Source of the DNA: Pseudovirgaria hyperparasitica
Lineage: Eukaryota > Ascomycota > Dothideomycetes > Acrospermales > Acrospermaceae
DNA: 64,000 nucleotides
NCBI RefSeq assembly: GCF_010093815.1
Contig: NW_022985573.1
Location: forward strand, 1,685-65,684
Reading direction: 5' to 3'
Shown here: positions 47,641 to 61,649 of the stretch, in pieces
Numbering within the stretch: the stretch's first letter is position 1
Layout of the letters: every line of letters begins with the position of its first letter
Program-made: the position numbers and the translations under genes
Notes under the pieces: model-generated
Told to the model about the DNA's origin: nothing
The model's database searches: none
The model's input: only the letters and a program-made list of their open reading frames with translations

Positions 47641-48809
47641 CACGCGTTTTTATATATAATTAATATTTTATAACATTGTTAATGAATACTTACATACCTA
47701 TTAAAATACCTATTATATATTAGTATTATATAATATTAGCTATATATTAGTGTTTTTTTAACTATTTTATACTATCTATTATACCTTCTAAGTAGCGTAA
47801 AGATATTTAATTCGGATAGAATAACTCGATAGAACCTCTACTACTATCTCCTAGGCTACGGCTACGTATATCTATGTTAAAGGCACTCTAGTATAGTATA
47901 GATAAGGTATTAAGGGCTATAAAGATAGTAGTAAGATATAAAAATATACTACTAGCGCCCTCTAATATACCCTTATTAAGTAATTCTCTAGTCTTACTAG
48001 ATAATATATCTAATAATACTAATAACTCTACTTTAGTTTATAGAGATATAGCTAAGATTAAGAAGAAGAAGAATCTATAGAATAATAACGCGGCTCTTAA
48101 TAAGATAATATAGTCTATCTATATAAATTAGTAACTTAGAGTAGATAGTTTTAGAAAGATTATTAAGACTATATTACTAAAGATAGAAGCCTAGTATAAG
48201 TTCAAGAAGGAGTTATATAAGAAGAAGATTTAGTAGTTAATTAATAAGGCTCTTAGTACTAATAACTAGCTATTTAAGACTTAAGGCTTTACTATAAAGC
48301 TTGGAATATCTAGTCGTACTAGGAAATAGTTAATACTTCTAGACTAGAGTCTAGATAACTAGGATAAGCTTCTTACCTTCCTTAATAAGATCTATAGTCT
48401 AGTAAGAAAGAATCTACTAGAGGCTATATTTCTTACCTTCGAGGATACTATTATCTATAAGTCTTATTAGCTACTAGAACGTAAGAAGGCTATAGTATCT
48501 AATCCGAAGTCTTCTATACTATTACTACTTACTAGTTATAAGGATTATAGACGTAGGATAGTAGTCTAACAGGTCATAGAAGAATTTAGAAATATATTTA
48601 AAAGGGTAGTCTACTCTTATAACGAGGTTAATTCCTAAAGAGTAGAAATTAAGTATATATAGCCTACTTATATAGTAGTCTCGCTTAATCTAGCTAACTT
48701 AATCTAGGTCTATCTATTACGGACTATACTAGACTATAGTAGTCTAGTTAAGTCTATTCTAGTATTAGCCCTAATAATATTCTTCTTCTTTTTTATACTT
48801 CGCTCTAAA
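47641..48809. other. Unassigned RIP-mutated block left of Gypsy 2
   Basis: AT-rich; 47641-47790 is almost pure AT. From about 47880 the plus strand shows a degraded protein-like stretch rich in Lys and Leu (for example near 48380-48560). It could be an old transposon or the NRPS upstream region overlaid by one. Not recognised. It was continuous with 60123 onward before Gypsy 2 arrived. Confidence 0.5.
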
Positions 48810-48813
48810 GTAC

Positions 48814-49130
48814 TATGGAAGGCCGCTCCTGCAGCCCCACATGTATGTGTCCCTGGCTCGATTACATGGCTCATTGTATATTTAAGGAGGGCGTTTTCCT
48901 TGGTCATTCTGCATGACACGCTTCCCCCATCACTAATATTCGACGATTCGACCTTTCCTTACGTTCATGGGCCTCTATGGGTATTGATTATTAGGCTTAG
49001 CTATTGATAAATTAATTAAGAGTATTGTATAGACCCGTCCTATCGTAAAAGAGAACTAATGAGAAGTCGTGCGTTCAAAGAGAACTTATAATACCTGGGA
49101 GAGATACTTACGTGGCGATGGCTCATCACA
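48814..49130 (+). repeat. Gypsy 2 5' LTR
   Basis: 317 bp, starts TATGGAAGG and ends TCACA; the short LTR form. Direct repeat of 59802-60118. Confidence 0.92.
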
Positions 49131-49633
49131 TTTTTAGAGGTCGTACCCGGACTACGAACTTACAGGGGGAGATTAGGACTCCGAAACTAGCTTAGGGGAA
49201 GTATATGGCGTGCCTAATAAGGTAGTCTAGACTTACTAGATCGAAGCCACGAGTCTAGAAAACAGGGAGTCCGGAGTCGCTAGGGGCTAGCCTCTTAAAA
49301 GTAGCCGCAAAAAGCATACGCATGCTAACACGGGTAATAGCGCGACTCGAAAATGTCTTAGGGGAATAGGATATAAAATAGGGCCAGATGAAGCAGCAAA
49401 GAAGAGTTCAAAAACGACAAATATAACCTGTTTAGTGCTACCATAGCTGTCATTCATAAACACGGCTATATAAGTATACTACTTTAGGAACGCCTCACAC
49501 GAAGATAATAACATAAGTAGGATACCGTGAACCTCATATCGATAAAGACGATAGTAATAGTTCACCTTATAAAGGGATTAATCAACATGGAGAAGGGATG
49601 ATAGGTGTTATAGGTAGACGCATTAGGCCAACC

Positions 49634-49662
49634 TTTAGTCAAGGTAATCCCTTAACTAATAA
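49634..49662. repeat. Degenerate palindrome before the Gypsy 2 gag block
   Basis: TTTAGTCAAGG ... CCCTTAACTAATAA; homologous to 11759-11788 but with the CpA retained in the opposite arm. Together the two copies indicate original arms with AGTCAAGG. Confidence 0.75.
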
Positions 49663-49750
49663 CCTTACCCCCAGCGTCTCTACTAGCACACCTACTACTA
49701 GTAATAGTGCGATAGGAGCTTAAAACAACGACCTAGTAACTCGTAGAGAG

Positions 49751-51807
49751 ATGCTTAACTTCTTCATAGCATTTGCGCGATAAGGAAGGATAGTACCTCT
49801 ACCTACCCTAGCCCCCGAGCGCTTTAAAGGAATAAATATTACGGCCTTCCTTCGGAAGTACGAGGACATGTATATAAACTACGAAGTTCCGCCTAATAAG
49901 AAGATAACCTCCCTACCGTCATACTACGAGGACCATCTCCGTCCTACTATTAAAGGAATAGGTGGGTTTTAGAAATAGTAGTAGGCCACGCTACGTGAAG
50001 AATTATTAAAGGAATTCTCTCTATTTAACTCCGCCCTCGAGGAAGGCACCATCCACTTTATCCGAAAATACGTGGAAATGGTTAAAGTAGACCCATCCTA
50101 CTCTCTCCCTATGTACTACTCCCGGTATCGTGTTATTATAGAGAAACTTACGGCTAAAGGAAGCCTAAGCTTGTATTCGCGAATAGAGCTCTTCCTAGAA
50201 GGGCTGCCTAATAGTCTTAAGGCTCGGGCTATAGAGAAATGTTAACTCACGATAGAAGCACATAGTTACGACTAGGTAATTGTCTATGACTTCGTATCAC
50301 GAAAGGCTAGAGTACTTAAGAAACTAGCTCGTATTAATAAGCACTCAGCCGCATAAGAGCTAGCCATAGCCATATACTATAAATCAAAGATAGGGAGTAA
50401 GAAGACTAGCTTAGAAGAGTAGTCACATGAAGAAAGAAGAACTAATGAATTTAGCTACCCCTCTCTAGTCGAAGTACACGTCACGCTAGAATCGGACAAG
50501 TTTAACGAGATAGTAGAGAGATTTAGTAAACTAGACCTCACGTTAATTAAGATGAAGTCCTACTTTACCTCTAATCCCTTATTCTTATCTCTTAAGAAGT
50601 ACGAACCTAAGCTACTTTCGGCTATTATTAACTAGTAGGCGCGAAGGCTAAATCTTTTAATACACCCCTAAGCACGAGGCATACCCATAGAACTAACACA
50701 AGTTTATCCATAGAATTATATATAGAATAGAGAATACGTCTCTACCCGAGACTCCTAAGGAGGCGTTATAGCCTAGGATAGGCCTCGAAGACCGATCGTA
50801 TACATTACGTGCGGAGGAGATTACCTAATATATAGATGTCCGGAGATAGTAGGATACATTAGAGACGGATTACTAAATATTAACGGGGTACGAGTATTCC
50901 GAGGGCGTTTCGGGGCGAATAGAGAAGAAATCCTATTACCACCCTCCTCGGTAGGGCTATAAGCTACCCTATAAGCTATCCGGAACTACGTAGTAACGGT
51001 TTAAAACGGCCTAAGCTAGTACGGAGGGGGAGTGAAGGTTTCCACGTCCGTAGTAAACATTAACGCTTCATAGGGAGTGCCGGTATATAGTATTAGTATA
51101 AAACCTATGAAGGGTCTCTACTAGGCCTCGGCGGATAGCGATTCGGAAGAAGAAGTCACGTCGCCCGAGAGTAAGAAAGATAGATACATAGAATTCCACG
51201 AACGCTTCGACGTGGCTAGTAATAGATATATCCGCGAGGAGATGGCCCTAGAAGAGCCCGCTATACTTATAATATCTAGAAGGGGGATCACGAAGAGTAC
51301 ACCTAATCGTACTAAGGAAAGAAAGATCGCCCGTCTCCGCGGAATGCGTGAAGGGTAGTATATAAGGATTATCGAGGAATAGGAGGACGGCGAGAAGAGT
51401 GGCGACTAGGGAACGTCTAAATAAGAGCCAACGGCGCCTAAGGATAAGATAGATAAAGGGGATGGCCTAAATCCTAGTTAAAAGGCACGTATCCGAGGCG
51501 TTAAGCTTAATAACTATCTACGCGAGGGACAGCGGCTAAGCATAGAAGCTAGCGAAGCATAGCTAGTGCGCGTTCTAGGGACAACCATGAATATCACCAT
51601 TAGCGAACTATTAAGCCTTAATGGCGACTTACGTCGTGCGGTGTTCGAGAAGGGCGCCCCCGACTTTATAGCTAGAGAGGTCCGCGAGGCTCGAGAGGAG
51701 AGAGCCGAGAAGAAAGGAAGAAACGACTATGCCATAGCTCCCGAGATAAATAAACTTAACGTATTAGTACCCCTCTATACCACGGGGACGGCCATTATAT
51801 AACGAGA
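49751..51807 (+). pseudogene. Gypsy 2 gag-like block (fossil)
   Basis: Counterpart of 11874-13930. The same FxGINITAFLRKYEDMY segment occurs near 49825-49880. Broken, multiple breaks. An open stretch at 51566-51802 near its end has no recognisable domain. Confidence 0.75.
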
Positions 51808-51826
51808 TATTAATTAGCTTAAGGAA

Positions 51827-54800
51827 GAGATAGTAAGGCTAGTAGCCGAGTGTCCGAGATACCCCGTGGAAGTTAGTCCTAAAAGGGCGACTAGTATAGT
51901 ACTATTCGATAGTGGCGCGTAGGTAAATAGTATTCGACTAGATACTGCGAGGCGTCTTAGGCTAGCGATATCTTCGCTTCTACCATATATAAAGAACTCG
52001 AGTTTAGTTAGCGCTACTTAGCATAGCACTCTATTCGTAGGAATAGTATAGTAATACCCTATCCGTATAGGTCGGATCGTTATAGCCACTTCGATATTCA
52101 TGTATAGCGAACTTAATCATGACCTTATCCTAGGGGAGCCATATACTAGGTAGGCCTTACTTACGGTATAGAGGTTAGCCTCCGGGTAAGTACTCTTAAT
52201 AGTCTACTCCGTATATGGATAAGAACGTATAACCTTCGAAACCAGTCCGGACGAGTATATTCTAGTCTTAGAGAAGAAGGGTAACTCCGTGGCTAGAGAC
52301 TAACTATATAGTAGAGTATATCGCTAGAAGCCGGAGTTAAGCCGGATTATTAGTTAAGGGCTACCCTTAACTAATAATCCGCACTAAATAGGGTCCGGTG
52401 AACCTACTAACGAAGGGGATAGGATATATTTTTATATAGATATAGAAATAAGTTATATAGAGTTGCTTTCCGAGAAAATCCGGCCTGAAAATGTTACTCG
52501 GTTATCGAGAAAAGATAACTTAGCCGCCCTAGTTACGGCGGTAAGGTACGCTACCTTCGTATATAAATAAGGCACGATAATAGAACGGCTTATAGTAGGC
52601 TCTACCGGCCTCTAAAGACGGTATTCATCCGGGGTATCAAAGGGATTTAGTATGGCTACCATGTATAAAAGAAAGGGAGTTAAAGTACACCCCGTGGATG
52701 ACTCCGAAGCCCACCGAAAGGTCCCTAGGAATCCATTAGGGTATCTAGACTAGCGTGAACGAGCAATCGCATAGTAGGCACTTCTTCCGGCCGTGCACCT
52801 AGGCCTTAACGTGTTTAATAGGCTAATAGAGCCTCGAAGGGTAACTATCCCGCTAGGAACACATCTAACGCCTCTACGTATAAGTTAGCTAAAGATTAGA
52901 ATAGAGCTACGTCCCGCGGAACTTAAGTTACTATATATGATCTTATTATATCGCGAGGAAGCACTAGCATGGGAATTCTCACACCTTAGTAAATTTAATA
53001 AAGAGGTGGCACCTCCGCAGGAGATCCGAACGGTAGAACATAAGGCATAGTAGGCTAAGAACTTTAATATTCCTAGAGCCCTTTATAGGAAGGTACTCAC
53101 GATCCTAAAAGAGCGTCTTAATAGTAGAAGGCTCGAGCCCTATAGTAGTCCTTATTAAAACGTCTATTTTCTCGTGGAAAAGAAGAAGGAAGCCAATAAG
53201 GAACGAGATCATAGGTTAATCAATTCGGCGATAGAAATCAACCGAGTTACTATTCGTAATGCGGCCACGCCGCCCTCGTATAAAGAATTCTCGGAGCACT
53301 TTACGGGGATAGCCGTCTTGACATTTACCGACTTCTTCTTAGAATATAATTAGATTCCATTAGTAGAGCATTACCGAGACTTAACGGGGTTTATAACGCC
53401 CCTAGGATTACTACATGGGATAATATTACCTTAAGGGGCCACTAATTCAGTAGCTTAGTTCGTTAGGATTATATTAACTATTATATAAGAACATATCCCG
53501 GAGAGGGCTCTACCATTCCTAGATAACTTAGACATTAAAGGACCCACGACGAAATATAACTCTAAGGAGGCCCTGCCTAGAATTCGTAGGTATATCCTAG
53601 AATATTTAATTAACGTGGATAAGGTTCTCGCGGATATAGAGCGCGCCGGATACGCCCTAAGTAGTAAGAAGACTTAGTAGTATGTTAAAGCCGCTAACGT
53701 TATAGGATACGTCTACGGTATTAAAGGGAGGCGACCGAGTAATAAAAAGGTTACTACTATTAGGGACTAGAAACCCTATAAAAACACGACGAATGTGCGA
53801 GCCTTCCTTAGCGTTTATATATATTTCCGGATATAGATCCCCGGGTACGCTATTATCGTATCGCCGCTATTTATACTATTAAAGAATAAATCGGCCTAGT
53901 AGTAGATAGCTAAGGAGTAGACCTCGATGGACGCGCTAAAGATAGCTCTAACCACTACTCCTGCACTAATAACGTTACGGTACGGGATAGGTACGGGAGA
54001 CATAATCCTAGTAGTAGACTCTAGTAACGTTAGGTAGGGGGCTATATTAATATAGGAGAACGAGGATTATAAACGTTAGCTATCGCGGTATAATGGAGGA
54101 ATATAGTCAAAAGCTAAGAGAAACTACGACACCGTGAAACTAGAGTGCCGAGCCCTCCTCCACGCGTTATAGAAGTTCCGGTAATACCTCTATAGTACGT
54201 ACTTTATTATGGAAATAGACGCGAATACTCTAGTTACTTAAATTAACCGTACCGTAACTAACTTGCTAGGGGCGCTCGTTACCAGGTGGCTCGCGTGGAT
54301 TTAGCTATAGAACTTTATAGTTAGGCATGTACCTAGGAAGCGTAACGTAGTCGCTGACGGTATCTCACGGATGTACAAAGGAGAAGAACTACTAGACGTC
54401 CCTACCTTTAACCTAGACGAGTTCGTGGACATGGCTCTATATATAGACGTGCTAGAGATATCGTTAATTAAGCCTATTAGCGGGAGAGATTATATAATAG
54501 AGATACTCGACTATACCGCCATTAAGTCTCCCTTAATAGATGAATATAGCGATAAATAGTAGAGGATTATGAAGTATCTTACTATACTCAAGAGGCTAAC
54601 CGACCTAACCGACCGAGCGTATAAGGCCTTTATAACCGACTACCTAAAGTTCCTCGTGTATAACCGAATACTCTAGCGGAGAGGAGATGGGCATCGCTAA
54701 CACACACGAGTAATTAAGGATCCGAATACTAGGGCGCGTATAATTACTACTACTTATAACGAGATAGATTATAGAGGCAGCGAAGGGACCCTCGGAAGGA

Positions 54801-55897
54801 TTAAGGATAAGTATTAGTGGGTAGGTATACGTAGAGACGTACGATAGCACGTGAAAACCTATAATAAATGTTAACGACGAAGCAAGCTCCTTAGAGGTCT
54901 TGATAAAGGGCTCTACCACGTTATAACGCCTATTCTTTAGTAAAGAATGCACTTAGACGTAACGATACTACCACCTTCTATAGGGTATAGTAAAGTGGTA
55001 TCTATACGAGAATAGCTAAGCGGATAGACTAAGGCGGAGGCATGTACGGCGGCCACGTCCATAGTCGTCGCAAAGTTCCTCTTTAAGAACGTGATCTATA
55101 GATATGGAATTATTCCTAAAATCACCTATAATAGTGGTAGAGAAAATATAGGTGCCATAGAGGAGCTCCTCCGACTCTATAGAATTTATTAGAAGGTTAT
55201 ATCTATATATAATCCCCGAGTAAATGGGATTATTAAGAGAAGTTTTATACTACTCGCTAATACTCTCGCGAAGATAACTAATGGCGGATTCAAGAACTAG
55301 CCCGACTACCTCTATACGGTCGTCTAGGTAGATAGAATAACGACACGTGCTAGTATAGGGTATAGTGCCGTATACCTCGTGCTCGGCTATAAACCAATCA
55401 TGCCTATCGAAGTCGAATTTAAGTCGCTCCGAATGCTCCCTTAGGACAAGGTGCGATTAACGTCCGACTTACTCGCTCTTTAAGCTAGATAACTTAAGAG
55501 AAGATCCGAGGATCTTAAGGAGGCCCATGCCCACGCGACACGAACGCGTAAGGAATTAAGAGAGGCATGGAATAACGACCATTACCTTCGTTAAGAGTCG
55601 TTACTAGTCGACACGATTATCCTCCTATACGACTCGTAGTAATAGAAGGACATAGGGCGAAAGCTAAGGTAGCATTAGAGGGGGCCATATAGAATCTAGT
55701 CCGTGTTTAATTATACTTATAAGCTCGCGGAGCTTGATAGAGCCATACTTAGAGGGACGTTTCCTAGCCATAGGTTAAAGAAATATTTTATAAGAAATGC
55801 GGGTAACGAGAGTCACGACGAGCCCTCGTGACCACCGATTAGAAGAATTACCGAGGAAAATGAGGAGAGTAGTAATAAGGAAAACTATTATAAATAA
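51827..55897 (+). pseudogene. Gypsy 2 pol block: protease, RT, RNase H, integrase (fossil)
   Basis: Counterpart of the copy 1 pol block, same domain order, about 37,877 bp downstream. Fossil with many breaks. An open stretch at 54371-54559 lies between the RNase H and integrase regions. Confidence 0.8.
52347..52377. repeat. 31-bp palindrome inside Gypsy 2, before the RT block
   Basis: Core CTA, arms extended by CGGA/TCCG as in copy 1. Confidence 0.95.
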
Positions 55898-56345
55898 CTC
55901 ATGGAACACCTCGACGACGCCACACGAACCCGGGTGGAAGTGGTAATTCCTACTCCGCAAGGCTTTAATAGAGAGGAATATTTACGTTTCCCTAGAATTA
56001 ACATCTCCTTCTAGGGGATAGAAGTTTTTTTAAGGAGGGAAGGGATGCTTATAAAAGTAGTCTTATAACGATAAACTCCATTATCGAAAGAGGATAATGA
56101 ACCCTATTATCACTATAAAATAATAAAACCTATTATTAAAGCAAGCAATGCTCGAAAGAAGACATAATAGCGTTTACACGAAATTCCACCTACCATACAT
56201 TAAAACCGGTCGTGTAATCGAAGCCTACCTATCGAAGGCCTATTTCGTTACTATAGAACGGGCCCTATTAGGAACTAATAAGGAAGAAAAGAAGGAGGAG
56301 GTATAAGAGAAAAAGATACTTATAGAAAGTCTTATAAGGATGAGA

Positions 56346-56453
56346 ATATACCCGGTATCTATTTATTCATAGATTCCGCCATATACCCGGTAGATATATT
56401 CATTCATAGATTTCCTATATACCTAGTACATATTCATTCATAGATTCGACACG
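56346..56453 (+). repeat. Short tandem repeats between pol and third block, Gypsy 2
   Basis: Same three units of about 36-38 bp as at 18469-18576 (ATATACCCGGTA followed by ATTCATAGATT). Confidence 0.8.
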
Positions 56454-56669
56454 TATACGGGCCTACGGCCGTTGGCAAGGATCATTCATAAAAATCACTA
56501 TATACCCGGCATTCGAGGAGGCATAAAAAGAGAACTTAAGATAGTATATAACTCTTCCCTCTTACACCTCTCTATACCTCCTTAATTAATAAAACCTCCT
56601 CCTCTACTTCCGCCTCGCTTAAACCACCTCTCCTTAGAACGTAACTCGCCGATAGAACTAATAATAATA

Positions 56670-59600
56670 ATGGCCCCGCCGAAGAAGAAAACGCCTACCC
56701 GTAAAGAGTTATAAGATCGTTAAGCACTAATAAGATAGACGCGGTCCTAGTCAAGAGTCGTGAGTACTAAAGTAGGGCTATTAACGGCTATCGTAGTATC
56801 GAGGCCATCTACTACTCCGCACGGATAGGCTATAGAAGCTGCGGAAATAAATAAGTCTACTATTAACCGAATTATCGCTATCTAGGACCCGCAAGAGCGA
56901 TGGGACTATATTCTAGACACGTTTAATAATCTCCTTCATATTACCAGCCTCGTAGAATAGCTCTTAAGTAGTATAGTTAACCTCTTCTAGGAAGTAGGAG
57001 CCGTAATAGGGTATAGTAAGGCAAAGATTAACTCCTCTATTCCGAAAGAAGTCTACGAGATGATTCGTCGTAGAAGAGACACTAACTCCCGCATCCTAAA
57101 AGCCAAAAATGCAATCCTATAAAACTAGCGAAAAGATCTCCCTAATAATAACGGCTAGTTACTCTAATCCGCCCTCGGATAGCTCTAGTAAATATAGAAC
57201 TTTATAGAAAAGCTAGTAGCGCTCTTATAAGTGCGAACATGGGCGAGAGCGAGAAACTAGTTAAACGCATCCCTATAGTCCCGAATCGGCTAGGGATAGA
57301 AGGGAAGGGGAATCAAGGCATATCTTTAGAGCTCTAATATTAATACCGCCCTAGCTAGCGATAGTAACAAGGACGGCCTATCTCTCTAGTAACTCTTAAA
57401 CTACCCTAGCCGATAAAATGAACTAACGTTCTATAACGAGACGGGACTTATTATCCCCGCTAGTTAATAGTTACGGATAAGTAGAATGGTTTATAGGCCC
57501 GTCGAACACTACCTATAAATTAAAGAGATAAGTGCATCGCCTCCGCCTTAGACCTTACTATCGCTAAAACTAGCGTAGGTAACGCCCGCGGTAAAGTCCC
57601 CTCCATAAAGTACGCCTCCTAGTTTAGTAGTATATCGTCTCTTTAAAGCTAGTCGTCCGTTCGAAGTAAGTATTTCTTCTACTACTACTAGTAAACGTCC
57701 CTTACCGGGCCATGCGAGAACGTCTTTAGTGCCCGTCACGGCCACGCCGATAAAACCTACTCGCGGACGTGCCTCATCTACCGGCCCTTAGTAATTACTA
57801 GGGGCGCCTACACGATAATCCCCGGTTATTCTTAGTTTATACTCTAAGACGATAGCATCGGTCGAGGAAGAGGACGAGCCTAAGAAGTATCGATGCGCGC
57901 CTTTAGTGACGAAGACTTTTAAGGTAGCTATATCATTAAAGAAGAATTTCACGAGTATTAAGGGAATAGCCCTACTAGTGCGCTAGAAAGCGTAGATAGG
58001 TAATATGGCTGTTCCATATAAAGTCTACTATAAGCATTACCAAGACGTGGCTAGAAAGAATAATATGCTCGTTAGCGTGTCCTACTTGAACCTAGTAGCG
58101 AGACTTAAAATGGTATATGAGTTTAGAGATAACGTAGGGGCCCTTAAAGTTTATAAGGACCGCTATACCTGGTTCGCGAAGTACGCGCGGCCACCTTATC
58201 CGATAGAGGCATTAGGTATCTATCGTTACTAGGCCCTAGAGACCCTGAAGTAAGTTATTAATATTAAAACCATCCTTACTAGTATCGTATTTATAATTTA
58301 GAAGGAGGACGGTAGGATAGGTAGGTAACTCTTCGACGAGTGGGAACGTACCGGAAGTATTAACATTAAAGGGCTCTTCGAGCTACTTAAAAAGACGACC
58401 TCTATACTTAATAAGAGTATCCTAGAACTCGTGAGGGATTAATTTAATATATATAAGTACCACCAGCGCATGATTAATAAGAAATCGAACTACGGCTAGC
58501 TACAAACTATATACCACTCCTATATCTAATAGTTTATTAGGTAATACCTACTTTACTAGCTCACCTATGTCGCTCTTCGGCCCGATCTTAACCACTATCT
58601 AATCTCGTACCCGTACTATGCGAAGTCCTAGAATAGGGGCGATAAGACGGGTTTTAAGCATCTCGATAACGCCATCAATCGAATCCTCGATCCTAGCGAT
58701 AGACACGGGTTTAATATAATCTAGGGGAGTATTAGTCTCGACGACGAACGAAGTAACGACTATACCATAATCGTTCCCCGCTCCTATAAGTTCTTAAACG
58801 AATGGTAGTCGAAGGCTAAGCTCCGCGAGGGGGTCAATCGAAACGGTATAATCACGGCTATTAACGATAAGATCTATAATACGGACGATAGGAAACGATT
58901 TAGTCCCTTCGTCCCGGTCCCCTACTAGTCCCTTAAAGTACGTATCTCTAGCCCACTAATAATGCACGGCGCCTAGGGTCCCGTAAAGGGTGGAAGACGC
59001 ACGATGCTTCCATGGTATATCGCGATTGGCTCTAATTATATAATAATGGAAGTGCCTAAAATGGGCATATAGGAACAACTCGCAGCAGCTCATAGGAATT
59101 TAACTCCGGGACCCACGTCTCCGTCGGGATTTTCTAATAAATACGGCGCGATTTCTTTTGCCTTCCCAGCCGTAGTTTAACTCCCGAGTTTTAACGCCGT
59201 TAGCGACGTATTAGTCGGCCGTAAAAGATAGGACAGCTAGGAGGTAAAAGAAGAGGCAGCTGCGTGGCTTAACGCAAGTCCTTAATAACTTAAAGCCAAG
59301 GTAGACGCCTGGTTTAAGGAGGGCTCGAGGGTATTCGTGGAGACCTTTAAGAAAATGGTAAGGTAGAAAAGGCTAGTCTATGGGGATAGGTCGTTCTGGA
59401 AGGAATTTAACGAGGCGCGCGCCGCTAAGCGGCTAATTAATTTTAAGAAATTCGAGCCCGACGCGGGCCTAGATAATATTAAAGAGAACTTCTACGGATA
59501 GGAGAGGCCTAACGAACTATCCGACGAGGAGGAATCTAACCTCTCTAAGATAAGCGACACGATTCTTTAGGAGCTGGCTCGCGACCTTGAGTACTAAGAT
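56670..59600 (+). pseudogene. Gypsy 2 third coding block, possible dioxygenase-like part (fossil)
   Basis: Counterpart of 18794-21725, opening with ATGGCCCCGCCGAAG. FKHLD recurs near 58655-58670 and a HGA segment near 58965, so the HxD...H pattern is conserved between copies. An open stretch at 58005-58232 reads YKVYYKHYQDVARKNNMLVS. Broken, several breaks. Confidence 0.55.
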
Positions 59601-59623
59601 TAGACGCCTGAAAACCTACCTAA

Positions 59624-59654
59624 TTATTAGTTAAGGGCTGCCCTTAACTAATAA
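59624..59654. repeat. 31-bp palindrome, Gypsy 2, after third block
   Basis: Core CTG; about 150 bp before the 3' LTR, as in copy 1. Confidence 0.95.
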
Positions 59655-59801
59655 TCCGGGCTAAGGTTTACCCGTGCCGAGAGGTTTACTAGGGGCGCAT
59701 TTTATTTATATTAAGGTCTTTCTTTTAGGCGTTCTTCACACGGTTTCTCACACGGTTACTATACTACTAAGGGTAGTAGTTCTATGGGCCGGGGAGGTAT
59801 A

Positions 59802-60118
59802 TGTGGAAGGCCGCTCCTACAGCCCTATATGTATGTATCCCTAGCTTAATTATATGGCTTATTATATATTTAAGGAGGGCGTTTTCCTTGGTCATTCTAT
59901 ATGACACGCTTCCCCCATCACTAATATTCGACGATTCGACCTTTCCTTACGTTCATGGGCCTCTATGGGTATTGATTATTAGACTTAGCTATTAATGAAT
60001 TAATTAAGAGTATTGTATAGACCCGTCCTATCGTAAAAGAGAACTAATGAGAAGTCATGCGTTTAAAGAGAACTCATAATACCTAGGAGAGATACTTACG
60101 TGGCGATGGCTCATCATA
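59802..60118 (+). repeat. Gypsy 2 3' LTR
   Basis: 317 bp. Its start, TGTGGAAGG, is the only one of the four LTRs that keeps the original G; the end TCATA is a RIP form of TCACA. Preceded by GGGGAGG. Confidence 0.92.
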
Positions 60119-60122
60119 GTAC

Positions 60123-61407
60123 TTAGCTATATATAAATCTATAATTCTATAAGTATTATATTTATATATATATCTAATTAAATCTATATAACGTTATTAA
60201 TAGTCTTTATATTAGTAAACTTAAACTCTAGTTTACTTTTATTTATACACACGCTTATCTCTTACTTTCTAGCTACTACCTTAGAGATAGCTTCATAGGT
60301 TATATAACCGCTATATTAACTAAGCTTATATTTAGTTCTCTTATTCTAAATTTTCTTCTTTAATATATCTACCTTACTCTTAAGATAAGTTATTAATTTA
60401 TATACTATCTTCTTTAGTTTAGATCTATTTAGGTCTAGAGTAGTCTATTCTTATTAGAGCTAGTTCTATATAATCTATTCGCGTTATTATAGTTACTAAT
60501 TTAGCTTCTTTAATCGCCTTTAAGGCTAAACGGATATTCTACTATTAGATCTCTAGCTAATATATATATATAGATATCTAATACTAGTTCTATTTCTAAG
60601 TCTATCTCCTCCTCTTATAAGACTTACTCTAAAGGGATTATCTCTACTCTAGCTATACCGGCTAAAAAATCCACTTATTATAGTAGTATAAAGGCGTACT
60701 CTAAGTTAGAGAAGAAGATAGCTAAGGCTACTACTACTATTACTACTAATATAGCTACTAGTCACTCTAATCTAGGTAATTCTAGTACTAGTATTATAGA
60801 AGAGATAGCTATAAAGCCTATCTATATCTACTTACGCTATCTATCTACTCTACCTTCTTTAGAGAATAAAGAAGATCTTATTATAGATAATAATTAAGAG
60901 TTCATACCTTCGCCGCCCCGCTCTAAACGCTATTTCTCTTTTTAGTCTAATATAGACTAACTTAGTTACTCTAGGTTCTTTAAGGACCTTAATATTTACT
61001 CTAAACCTAGCTCTAGTAATAATAAGGTCTAGGTTACTAAAGATACTAAATATAGTTACGGTTTACGCCATAGAAAAATAGTAAACTATAGTTTAATATA
61101 CTTTAAGTATATTAAGGCTTATATAACCGGCTCTAAATATCTCTTCTACTCTAACTCTAGTATTAGCTACTACTCTACTAACTATAATAGGTCTATATAT
61201 CTAATCTTTAAGCTCTCTACCCGCTACCGCTACTATACTATCCTTAGTAAAGTTTATCTTTAGGTAAGTCTATTAGACTATTTTAGTCTAGAGTAATCTA
61301 AAGTTATCTATACTAATATATTTTTAGGTTTCTATTTATATATAGAATATATATAATAATCTTCGCGTCTATAAGACTCTTAGTAGTTTTAGTAATTATC
61401 TAGCTTC
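60123..61407. other. Unassigned RIP-mutated block between Gypsy 2 and LINE E
   Basis: About 1.3 kb. The plus strand from about 60590 to 61320 has long stretches with few stops and a Ser/Tyr/Lys-rich composition (for example LRYLSTLPSLENKEDLI near 60830), so it was probably coding once. I cannot assign it. It is continuous in origin with 47641-48809. Confidence 0.5.
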
Positions 61408-61649
61408 TATAATAATAATAATAATAATATTATATAACTAGGTAGAGTAGTACTCTACAGGCCTATGCCTCCTCTAGTCTAAGCCACTATGTAAGAAGAA
61501 ACCCCATAGGGAAAAACTTCCTTATGTCTATAACTACATCTCGTTAAACCTCTGTTTCGTCTTAAGTATATAGCTATAGGGTACGCCTATTAGCCTATAG
61601 CCTATATTACCGTTATTTTACCCTTAGGCAGCACGTGTAGATGCGGAGG

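Larger units (their letters stand above)
48814..60118 (+). mobile_element. Gypsy/Ty3-type LTR retrotransposon copy 2 (fossil), 11.3 kb
   Basis: Second copy of the family at 10887-22297, same orientation, with 317-bp LTRs and a perfect 4-bp TSD, GTAC (48810-48813 and 60119-60122). Same part order: leader, gag, pol, spacer repeats, third block. Both its LTRs lack a 55-bp segment present in both LTRs of copy 1, so the copies descend from different LTR sub-lineages. Structurally complete but broken, with dozens of breaks. Confidence 0.93.

Noticed and set aside
48814-60122. LTR start at TGG with a 5-bp TSD
   Set aside because: Taking TGG as the start gives non-matching flanks. Using TGT...ACA (seen intact at 59802) gives perfect 4-bp TSDs for both copies.
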